The notes under the pieces: model-generated
The model's database searches: none
Seen by the model: the letters and a program-made list of their open reading frames with translations, nothing else
Told to the model about the DNA's origin: nothing
Origin: Rutpela maculata
Lineage: Eukaryota; Arthropoda; Insecta; Coleoptera; Cerambycidae
Assembly: GCA_936432065.2 (NCBI GenBank)
Contig: OW386293.2
Coordinates: 60,385,063 to 60,449,062 of the forward strand
Reading direction: 5' to 3'
Length of the DNA stretch: 64,000 nucleotides
Made by a program: the position numbers and the translations under genes
Shown here: piece by piece, positions 57,101-64,000 of the stretch
How the letters are laid out: each line of letters begins with the position of its first letter
How positions within the stretch are numbered: the first letter of the stretch is position 1

Positions 57101-57965
57101 TGGGCATCGCCCTTTTGAACACATATACATAGACACATTTGTTATAAATAAACAAAAATTCCTAACCGTAATAGACAGTTTTAGTCGTTTCGGACAAGCC
57201 TACCCTATTTGCCTTACATCTATCCATGTTTGTGAAGCTTTATTAAAATTTATGTCACACTTTGGCATCCCCCGAAAAATCACTTGCGACTTAGGGACCG
57301 AATTCAAAAATAATTTATTCGAAGAATTTTGCAATAAACATAGCATCGAACTACACTTCATAACTGTAAGGAACCCTAATAGTAACTCCCCAATAGAAAG
57401 GTTCCATTCAACTCTACTAGAAGGATTACGTATATTAAAATCAGGGTTAACAAAATCAGAAACGATCGAAACATTAATGAGCTACGCTATTCTAGGATAC
57501 AATAACAGTATACACTCAGCAACAAAATTTACACCTTTCCAAATCATAAAGGGGGACTTTGAAAATAAAACGGCATTCGAAATGTCGGAACATGATATTA
57601 TTAACGATTACCTAAATAAACATAACACAAACTTAAAAGTGATGGAAAAGGTTATAAACGAAAACAACGAAAAAAGTAAAGACCTTTCGAAAGCTAATGA
57701 AAATAGAAACGAACCAGAACCGGTTACCACACACGAAATCGCGTACGGAAAACTAAACCTCAGAAATAAAATCGCAACTCCCTATGAATCAATTTATGTC
57801 ATAAAAGACCAACAAAATAAAGTATTAACGACGAAAGGCACACGCCATAAATCTACGCTTAAACCAGCTAGAAATTTAAAAGGGAAATTACCTGTTTCAG
57901 ATGCTGAGACAACTAGCCATCCTATCGCTGATGACGCTAGCGCATGCACAAATCAAGATTGCTAA
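54144..57965 (+). CDS. pol: ERV-B pol: protease, RT, RNase H, integrase
   Basis: The -1-frame continuation of gag. The protease catalytic motif LLIDTGCN (54231-54254) lies upstream of the first Met at 54267, so that Met cannot be the true start and frameshifting is required. Numbered from 54267: RT with VVDYRRLN, LDLASGFHQIE and YMDD at 411-414; RNase H beginning LTTDASNYAIG; integrase with a CVTC zinc-site pair and the catalytic triad D956, D1008, E1044 (D-X51-D-X35-E). The C-terminus overlaps the start of env by 65 bases. No internal stop or frameshift is seen. Confidence 0.93.
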   Translation, partial: SQTSSNRQTDITFNAYINALPYIQTTNPDLKLLIDTGCNVSMLRPIVAELYFPNFMYKAPSLLQSIGQAREAVYKAKIPAFKELQTNEVIEFTLYPFSDYFDGIIGLDELRKLKLQMDFTNQILYNEKIKIPFKYREKHTQTHMKIEIPPYQTINKLFYVNKREGNILIPEQNLFGLYIPETLTYAENFRARFEIQNNTDQALCVEIRTPFDVSLYDPEHFEMYNIEDALPFYSNQINQHKNLNDLIRTDHMNKEERDEILKLINKFPDIFYHADQKLSFTNKIKHEIKTSDEIPIHVKTYRFPHFHKTEVNTQINKMLNDGIIRPSQSPWSSPIWIVPKKADASGKKKWRIVVDYRRLNEKTIDDRYPIPNIDDILDKLGKCNYFTTLDLASGFHQIEMQQSSIEKTAFNVENGHYEYLRMPFGLKNAPATFQRVMDHVLRELQNKICLVYMDDIIIFSTSLQEHIQNLKQVFSKLRDAKLKIQLDKSEFLKQNVEFLGHVITPQGIKPNPNKIRAIKSFPIPKTAREIKSFLGLLGFYRKFIKDFAKITKPFTKCLKKGEKVIHSPEFLSAFETCKNILTNEPLLQYPDFTKPFILTTDASNYAIGAVLSQGPIGSDKPIAYASRTLNAAEINYSTIEKDLLSIVNFTKYFRPILFGHKFTIITDHKPLQWVNNLKEPNSRLMRWRLKLMEYDYDIMYKKGKENKVADALSRIEIQPEIHPIENESIAGNLDESEQNKLGTDFPELTYDDLIDLDNVSDNEVSPQDLIRNNTSKINIISDTQICPPRPQMSNETVHSAIENPVLDIPISENAINTFKNQLMMTASEDTTRTHVKLTKPFGIKTRYQITFPYRDKDSFENEVVKTFKEYVKPKTLHGMLVDERVIKGIIPMLQRHFQHSAFKLVQTNNYLDDIEKPELQQQKIKYHHEQKTVHRGINETILALRKLYFWPNLSNDVINYINTCVTCQKNKYERHPHKIIFQPTPIGHRPFEHIYIDTFVINKQKFLTVIDSFSRFGQAYPICLTSIHVCEALLKFMSHFGIPRKITCDLGTEFKNNLFEEFCNKHSIELHFITVRNPNSNSPIERFHSTLLEGLRILKSGLTKSETIETLMSYAILGYNNSIHSATKFTPFQIIKGDFENKTAFEMSEHDIINDYLNKHNTNLKVMEKVINENNEKSKDLSKANENRNEPEPVTTHEIAYGKLNLRNKIATPYESIYVIKDQQNKVLTTKGTRHKSTLKPARNLKGKLPVSDAETTSHPIADDASACTNQDC
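57899..57900 (+). promoter_or_regulatory. 3' splice site for ERV-B env
   Basis: The AG of cctgtttcag is immediately followed by the env ATG at 57901, so the spliced exon begins with the start codon. Confidence 0.7.
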
Positions 57966-59589
57966 AATTTCCAATCCCATTCTCCCCTTTTCCTTAGGCA
58001 AAGCTCGAATTACATCACAAAAACATTCGTTTATAAAGTATATTGACCTAACAAACTTTGACACCCCCATATTAAGCATAAAAATAAATATGAAAACAAT
58101 AACACCTCTTATCAAGACGAAAGACGAATTATATCCGCAATTAAGCAATATACACGAACATTTAGAATACCTACTAAATCAAGTCGAGAATAAACTAAAA
58201 AATGTAAAACCTCTAGGAAATACGCGCACCAAGAGAGCCCTATTTAATGCAGTGGGAAAAGCCTCGAAATGGGCCTTCGGCACTTTAGATTCGGACGACG
58301 CAAAACGATATGATAACGCCATATTTACCCTAGAGTCAAACCAAAAAGAAATGCATACAGATCTAGAAAATTACTTAACAATTACAAAAAATTTTATGAA
58401 TGAAACAATATTAACTTTCGAAAAAATCACTCTTAACCAAAATCAAATAAATGCCAGATTAAGAACTATTGAACAAAGTTTGAATAAATTCACGCTATTC
58501 TTAAGACTACAAAATTTCTTAGACAATATGATAGTAGACTGCCTATCATTAATTACCATACTAGACAACATACAAAATGCAATACTGTTTGCTCACTTAG
58601 AATCAGTACATAGTGCTATTCTACCTATTAACGAGCTAATTGAATTAACACGAATAATGAACACACTATATATCGAAGGAACCCCAGAATTCAAAAATAT
58701 TCAGAGCTATTATGAACTAATAAAAACAGAAATTTACTATATACAACAAACTGTTTGTTTCATATTTCACTTTCCTATTTTGAGCGAAAGTTTATACGAT
58801 TATTACCACTTGTTCCCTATACCCACGTTAAATAAAACCATAATTCCCTTAAATCCTTTTATCCTTTTAAACTCGACTTATCACCACTATGAAGAACTAC
58901 CATGCCCACGCATCGAAGACCTGTGTTTATACCATGTAATACAGACCGTTTCACAAAGAGATTGCCTACCCCAAGTACTTAGCGGCACCGGATCCATGTC
59001 CTGCCAAACCACGGATGTTACCATAAAAAACGACATTCTTGAACAAATAAACAACGCTTACGTAGTAGCAATACCAGCTGTCAACATGAACATAGAAAAA
59101 CAATGCGGAGGACACGGTTATACTATTATTAACCAACCCCATCTGATATACATACCACAAAAATGTAGCATATCTATCAACGGACACGAATTCCACAATG
59201 TTGTCGGACTTATTCCAGGAACACCCTTGGAGATCCTACCAATAAGAGCGTTGACCACGGAAGACAACAACCCAGAAGTCACCCCCTACAAACAAGTAGA
59301 TATGGACCGACTCGCAGATATCAGAAGCATGGCTGACGAAACCCATCTACATAAACTAAAAACACTCAGTGACATCAACGGAAGTGATCACACTGATCTT
59401 TATATATGTTTAGCCATAATTACTTTTATTTTGCTAATTTTATTTCTAAAATTTATATACTTTAAGAAACCTAGAATGCTTCATGCATTGCTTAACTTTA
59501 GGAAAGATGCCGGACAAGGAAACCAAGTACCCTTGGAGAAAATGTCAAAAAATACTGAAAAAACAAACTCCCTTATTTTTTCAGCTTAG
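57901..59589 (+). CDS. env: ERV-B env (F-like envelope glycoprotein)
   Basis: 562 residues. An N-terminal signal peptide (hydrophobic LAILSLMTLAHA) is followed by an ectodomain with a furin-type RTKR site at 109-112. The site is followed by ALFNAVGKASKWAFGTLD, the conserved opening of the fusion subunit in this family and clearly related to the matching segment of ERV-A env. Cysteines cluster in the C-terminal half of the ectodomain. A membrane anchor (IITFILLILFLKFIYF) lies near residues 505-520, followed by a cytoplasmic tail of about 40 residues. The start is overlapped by the pol frame and the stop (59587-59589) overlaps the polypurine tract. Intact. Confidence 0.92.
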   Translation: MLRQLAILSLMTLAHAQIKIAKISNPILPFSLGKARITSQKHSFIKYIDLTNFDTPILSIKINMKTITPLIKTKDELYPQLSNIHEHLEYLLNQVENKLKNVKPLGNTRTKRALFNAVGKASKWAFGTLDSDDAKRYDNAIFTLESNQKEMHTDLENYLTITKNFMNETILTFEKITLNQNQINARLRTIEQSLNKFTLFLRLQNFLDNMIVDCLSLITILDNIQNAILFAHLESVHSAILPINELIELTRIMNTLYIEGTPEFKNIQSYYELIKTEIYYIQQTVCFIFHFPILSESLYDYYHLFPIPTLNKTIIPLNPFILLNSTYHHYEELPCPRIEDLCLYHVIQTVSQRDCLPQVLSGTGSMSCQTTDVTIKNDILEQINNAYVVAIPAVNMNIEKQCGGHGYTIINQPHLIYIPQKCSISINGHEFHNVVGLIPGTPLEILPIRALTTEDNNPEVTPYKQVDMDRLADIRSMADETHLHKLKTLSDINGSDHTDLYICLAIITFILLILFLKFIYFKKPRMLHALLNFRKDAGQGNQVPLEKMSKNTEKTNSLIFSA

Positions 59590-59598
59590 GGATGGAGG
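59588..59598 (+). other. Polypurine tract of ERV-B
   Basis: agggatggagg (one T) abuts the 3' LTR. Its first two bases are part of the env stop codon. Confidence 0.8.
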
Positions 59599-59836
59599 AG
59601 TTATGTGAGCATCATCCCTATCTTTGCTGACTATGCCTAATGACCTATTTCTAGTTAATAAGATAAGACGAAGTTTATAAATACTGGTACTGTGGGAACG
59701 CTCACCAGATTTTTATCCACGCTTGAGCTTATAACTTGTATTCGTGTAACGTTTTTGAATAAAATTGTTTTTTGTGAATCTAAAAGTTTTTTGGATCTTT
59801 TTTAAAAACGCGTCTTCTAGTATCGAAGACTTATTT
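59599..59836 (+). repeat. 3' LTR of ERV-B
   Basis: 238 bp, no visible difference from 51807-52044. Confidence 0.95.
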
Positions 59837-59901
59837 AACTTAACAAAAAACTGAAAAATTAAAAAGAGAGATTAAAAAATTTGTTTATTAGTTTTAATTA
59901 T

Positions 59902-60702
59902 TGTTTTTATATTCAAAAATACTATAAGATTACATAAACTTTAAATTTTTATTGCTATTTGTTTAAACAAATTATATAAACAAATAGATGAATTACGTAT
60001 TTTTGAAAAAAAAAAATTCCATTATATTTACTATGATTAAAAAAAAATAATATTTTTTTTTAATTGTTTATAATCATTTTTTTTCCTTTTTTCATTATTT
60101 AAACAAATTATTAAGAAAAAAATTTTATTCTTAAAATATATTATTTGCAATTCTCTACAGGGTGGAAAAAAGAAAAAAAAATGTTGTTAATTTATTTGTT
60201 TATTTAATAAGCAATTTGTTATTAACAATCGCCGAATATGTTTATATTCTTTTTAGATAGAAAAAAATAGCAAAAATAACCGTATACATTTACATGTCAA
60301 AAAAAAAAAATTTTAAATTCTATAAAAAATATAACAAAAATTTTTTTGACATGTTTATGCATACGGTTATTTTTGTTATTCTTTTTTCTATCTAAAAAAA
60401 ATATAAACACGTGCGGCGATTGTTAGTAACAACTTGTTTATTAAATAAACAAATAATTTAACAATTTTTTTCTTATTTCCACCGTGCAGAGAATTGCAAA
60501 TAATAAATTTTAAGAATATTTTTTTTCTTAATAATTTGTTTAAATAATGAAAAAAGGAAAAAAATGTTATAAACAACCAAAAAAATTAAAAAAATTTTTT
60601 TATACTTACATAATATTTTATAACAAATATAATGGCAAAAAACAAATAGCAATAAAAATTTAAAGTTTATGTAATCTTATAGTATTTTTGAATATAAAAA
60701 CA
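59902..60702. repeat. 801-bp AT-rich palindrome
   Basis: tgtttttatattcaaaaata at 59902 pairs with its complement ending at 60702, and the arms correspond inward with small changes to a centre near 60302. A ctctacagggtgg block (60155) faces ccaccgtgcagag (60479). No coding capacity. It lies 65 bp from the ERV-B 3' LTR. Confidence 0.85.
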
Positions 60703-60714
60703 CTAATAATAAGT

Positions 60715-61040
60715 AAAAACCCGCTGCCCAAGGAATCATTACTTCCATATCCAGATTTTCTATCCAAGTCACTCACAACGAAAACATTTTGTATGTGGAA
60801 ATAGTTGTTTATTGAACTTTAATAATATAATATTTGAAATCCTCTACCCCAAAAACCCATAAAACGATACCCCATATCGGTAGTGGGGTGGGGGTGGTGA
60901 TAGAGGGGTGGTAGTGGGGGTGGATAAAGTAAAAAAATATTTTGAGGTTTCTGGTTCTTGTGCACACACTAAATCACAATTTTTTTTTCATCCACTTTAA
61001 TAATGTGGCGGGGGTGGTAATGGGGGTGGCTAATGTCAAA
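60715..61040 (-). repeat. R1 repeat copy, truncated
   Basis: It starts aaaacccgctgcccaagg and follows the R1 pattern to gggggtggctaatgtc, then ends abruptly before the hairpin end. Confidence 0.8.
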
Positions 61041-61064
61041 ACACGTACTTTATCCCTAAACCGT

Positions 61065-61132
61065 TTCAGAGATAGTTAACATTTTATAAAATGTCGAATA
61101 TCTTTGAAACGGCTGAGTTTAGGGATAGAATT
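61065..61132. repeat. Imperfect hairpin
   Basis: tatccctaaaccgtttcaga pairs with tttgaaacggctgagtttagggata. A small inverted repeat of unknown origin. Confidence 0.65.
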
Positions 61133-62005
61133 TGCTACATATTCTCGACTCAGAATTTTTCGGTATTTTTCGAAAACTTCGAAATACATACATAGGGTTA
61201 AATAAACAAGTTGGTGTCGACTTCCAGTATAAGCGGAAGTGCCAACTGCTTGTAATTATCTTTTTTAGATTGTCCATACTGATATTAGTAATTCCTTAAA
61301 TTTTCCAAATTTTCTGGTGAGTACTTTTCCCTATATCGATCGATGCAGTTCCCGGTTCCCTGTATATTCTTGATTTTTTCAGTTTATCTTGGTATCGCAG
61401 GTGGCTTCGTATTTATTTAGGGGTGTGGGCAAATGTTTTTTGGTCATGAGTAGATCATAATGTTTTACTTTTGAGGAAAATTTTGTTGAAATCGGATAAA
61501 AAACTAAAAAAGTTACTGATTGCTAGTATCATTTTGGTTTCAATGAAAGTGAAATTTTCAACAGCAAAAAAAATTATTTATAGAATTTAACGTATTATAT
61601 GCCGTTAAATTTAATTAGATTATTATAAATATATGCATAAAATAGATATAATAAATAAATATTTAATATTTTATCATTCACTAATTAAGAAAACACAAAA
61701 AAGGTCCTCTTTTAGTCGTAGGACCAACCGTTCTTGAGAAAAATCGTTGTAATTAGTTTGTTGGAGAACCGTTGAAAACACGATTTGAATTAAAACATCT
61801 CGTAGTAGGCTTGCTTCAAGCTTTCAGGTAAAAATTAAGTCAAATAGAGCCACAATAACCTCATTGTAATTAATTTTCATTGCCATTAGTTAATTGAAAA
61901 AAAAAATGGTGGAATACCAGTTTTCGGGTACCATCTTTAAAGGGTCGTAGCTCAATTAGGAAGCATTTGCGGACATATGTTTTTATGAACTTGTTTTCAT
62001 ATTTT
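61133..62005. other. Mostly unassigned; includes a dispersed repeat
   Basis: 61370-61530 matches 37640-37810. The rest shows nothing identifiable. Confidence 0.5.
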
Positions 62006-62710
62006 TACTTCCACGTCCAGTGGAAGTATAGTAACGACAAAAAATTTTAAAAAAATTTTTATTGTCTAAATAGGCTTAAAATGTCATGAAACGTCGAGGT
62101 TTTAAGTTTGAGTGAAAAAAAATTTCTGTCTGTCTGTCGGTCTGTCTGTCTGTAACTTTTTTTTGTGCGCACGTTTACTCTGGAACCGTTTAAGATATTG
62201 ACTTGAAATTTGGTACACATATGTACTTTAACGAGATCTAGAACTAGATTATATTTTCATCTTGTTCCTTCGAAGGGTTGGGGGGTAAATTGGGGTGAAT
62301 TTGGGGTAAATGGGTAAATCAGGCAGGTAAGAGTCCATGAAATTGGTATTTAGTATATACAAGAGAAGCTAAGGTCTCAAAAAAATTTTTGGCATTAGCC
62401 ACCCCCATTACCACCCCCACCTCCTTATTAAAGGGGATGAAAAAAATTGTGATTTAGTGTATGTACAGGAACCAGAAACCTCAAAATATTTTTTTACTTC
62501 ATCCACCCCCCACTACCACCCCCCTATCACCACCCCCACCCCACTACCGATGTGGGGTATTGTTTTATGGGTTTTTGGGGTAGAGGATTTCAAAGATTAT
62601 ATTATTAAAGTTCCATAAACAATTATTTTCACATACAAAGTTTTTTCGTTGTGAGTGACTTGGATAGAGAATCTGGATGTGGAAGTAGTGATTCCTTGGG
62701 CAGCGGTTTT
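62006..62710 (+). repeat. R1 repeat copy, near full length
   Basis: It runs from acttccacgtccagtggaag to gattccttgggcagcgg. It is the reverse complement of the 12811 and 34833 copies along its whole length. Confidence 0.85.
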
Positions 62711-62999
62711 ATATGTGGAAACGGCTCCAAAAGTTTGGAACCGGTATTTCTGGACCCCCTATATACGCTATTTTTTGCACTTCTGGAACTAATCTTTCAA
62801 TATGAATTGTTTGAATAGGGATATCACTGATTTATTATTAATGTCAATTTTGTCACTGACAGTTAAAAACTTTGACGTTAGAGAAAAATATTAAATTGGT
62901 GTTTCTCAAATTTCATTTTTGATGGTGGTTGCTATTAGAGCGGGATTAATTTGTTTTTAAATCCCAAGGTAGTAAATGTGGCACTTTAGTTCCATCTAA

Positions 63000-63115
63000 A
63001 AGGAAGTACAGTAACAATTTTCGTCCCGGAAGTGCAAAAATTTTTTTAGCACCACCATTATTATCCCCACCCCCATCATTATTGGATAGAAAATCTGGAT
63101 GTGGAAGTAGTGATT
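63000..63115 (+). repeat. R1 end fragments, diverged
   Basis: Fragments such as gaagtacagtaaca and then aatctggatgtggaagtagt, separated by a ccaccattattatcccc block. Confidence 0.55.
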
Positions 63116-64000
63116 TTCCAATAACTATGTGATTTTAGCATAAAATGTCTGTATTGAAATAAAACGAATTTGACTATGGAAATACATAAACAACAAACTG
63201 TCTGGTTTGACATTCTCAAAAGTGAAAGTTTTGATAACGGAAAAAGAACTATTTTCCGAAACGTCAACTGCCTTCGTTTTAATTTTTCAATTTATCATTT
63301 AACAATTTTGTTTCAGTTTATATATTTTCAGGAGTGAGACATTTTGTAATAGAAGTATAAAAACCAGCCTCTGTCTGATTCTTTTGGCGCAGAGGTTTAT
63401 TTCATCAAAATTTTTAAATATTTTTACAGTGGCAAAATACCCAACAAACTAAGAAATCATGAATATGCCACAAATAATAAATTATAAACAATATCTAAAA
63501 CTAATTTTCTTTTCAAGTGTACCACTGACAGCTAACTAACTTCCAGTACATTAACATACAAGTCAAGATAATAAAATTGTGTTGAAAAAATAAAATTGTA
63601 TCACATGGAGAACTTCACTTCCCTTATAATATTGAATATTATAGTATATTTTTAGTTTCAATAGATTTTGTTTATCATAATACCAATTGTCTATAAACCC
63701 ATCGCTGGGTAATGTATTCAAGACCTAGAAAACTATAGAAAATTGTGCAATATTGTCTGGGCGCCAAAATACTATTCCTTACATGCAAATATTTGACTTC
63801 CATAAAATTTAAACTACTGAAAGTTAAAAAACTGCCATGGAAATAACATTATACCCAAATGAACTGTAAATATGCAGGTAACATGGTTCGGGCAAAATCA
63901 TATTGTAGATGTAATAAATATAAACGGAGAGAATGGCTAAGATTATAACGCGACGTTGCCAATATTTGGAGGCCACAGCGTAGAGTTTATACTATAAAAA
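63116..64000. other. Unassigned sequence to window end
   Basis: A TATAAAAA at 63356-63363 is followed by a less AT-rich stretch and a tttttacag string near 63430. Without an open frame this is not enough to call a promoter or gene. Confidence 0.35.

Larger units (their letters stand above)
51807..59836 (+). mobile_element. ERV-B: complete env-bearing Gypsy/errantivirus-like element
   Basis: An 8,030-bp element: 238-bp LTRs beginning AGTTATGTG and ending CTTATTT, a tRNA-Ser-type primer site, leader, gag, pol in the -1 frame, env and a polypurine tract. The flanks show AACT on both sides (51803-51806 and 59837-59840), a 4-bp target duplication. A 5-bp TAACT reading is also possible because one T is shared with the primer site. 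The LTRs are identical by eye and all frames are open, so the insertion is recent. It is a different family from ERV-A: the LTR, gag and leader do not match. Confidence 0.95.

Noticed and set aside
63356..63440. TATA box followed by a possible short intron end
   Set aside because: No open frame or repeat homology downstream within the window.

Overview
This window is AT-rich, intergenic-looking DNA from a repeat-dense animal genome, almost certainly an insect. The reasons are two env-bearing Gypsy/errantivirus-type LTR retrotransposons with serine-tRNA primer sites, a CR1/L2/Jockey-like LINE, hAT transposase debris and many TA-flanked inverted-repeat elements. No rRNA, tRNA, CRISPR or bacterial-type operon was found. 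The species cannot be named from the sequence.

Layout. 1-7.7 kb: an inverted repeat pair (start of window against 7.30-7.72 kb), a decayed gene of a recurring 'GCDNTSAFF' family (3.43-4.39 kb) and a palindromic element built of ~123-bp units (4.76-6.46 kb). 7.76-9.92 kb: a 2.2-kb palindrome whose arms belong to a hairpin-ended repeat family called R1 here. 10.17-19.48 kb: a tandem duplication (D1, D2) carrying R1 copies and reverse-transcriptase debris; a 4.1-kb LINE has inserted into D2 but not D1. 19.88-28.44 kb: ERV-A, a complete 8,555-bp gag-pol-env element on the minus strand. 28.5-45.3 kb: degenerate tandem repeats, two hAT transposase remnants, a second decayed copy of the 'GCDTTSAF' family, nested inverted-repeat elements and a dead LINE fragment. 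45.4-48.6 kb: exons of a spliced minus-strand gene of unknown function, with matching splice phases but one internal stop. 51.8-59.84 kb: ERV-B, a complete 8,030-bp gag-pol-env element on the plus strand. 59.9-64 kb: an 800-bp palindrome and further R1 copies.

ERV-A and ERV-B are different families. Each has two LTRs that look identical by eye and open gag, pol and env frames, so both inserted recently. In both, pol lies in the -1 frame relative to gag. In both, env is set up to be made from a spliced RNA: ERV-A env has no usable ATG of its own and would take its start from a short leader exon, while ERV-B env begins exactly at its splice acceptor. The most distinctive signal is a set of four related hairpins in the ERV-A leader, placed between the env splice donor and the gag start. 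They would therefore be present only in unspliced genomic RNA. The LINE carries a cUUCGg-capped hairpin in its 3' UTR, and all three of its frame breaks fall in homopolymers.

Everything was read by eye. Repeat boundaries are good to a few bases where stated exactly and approximate elsewhere.
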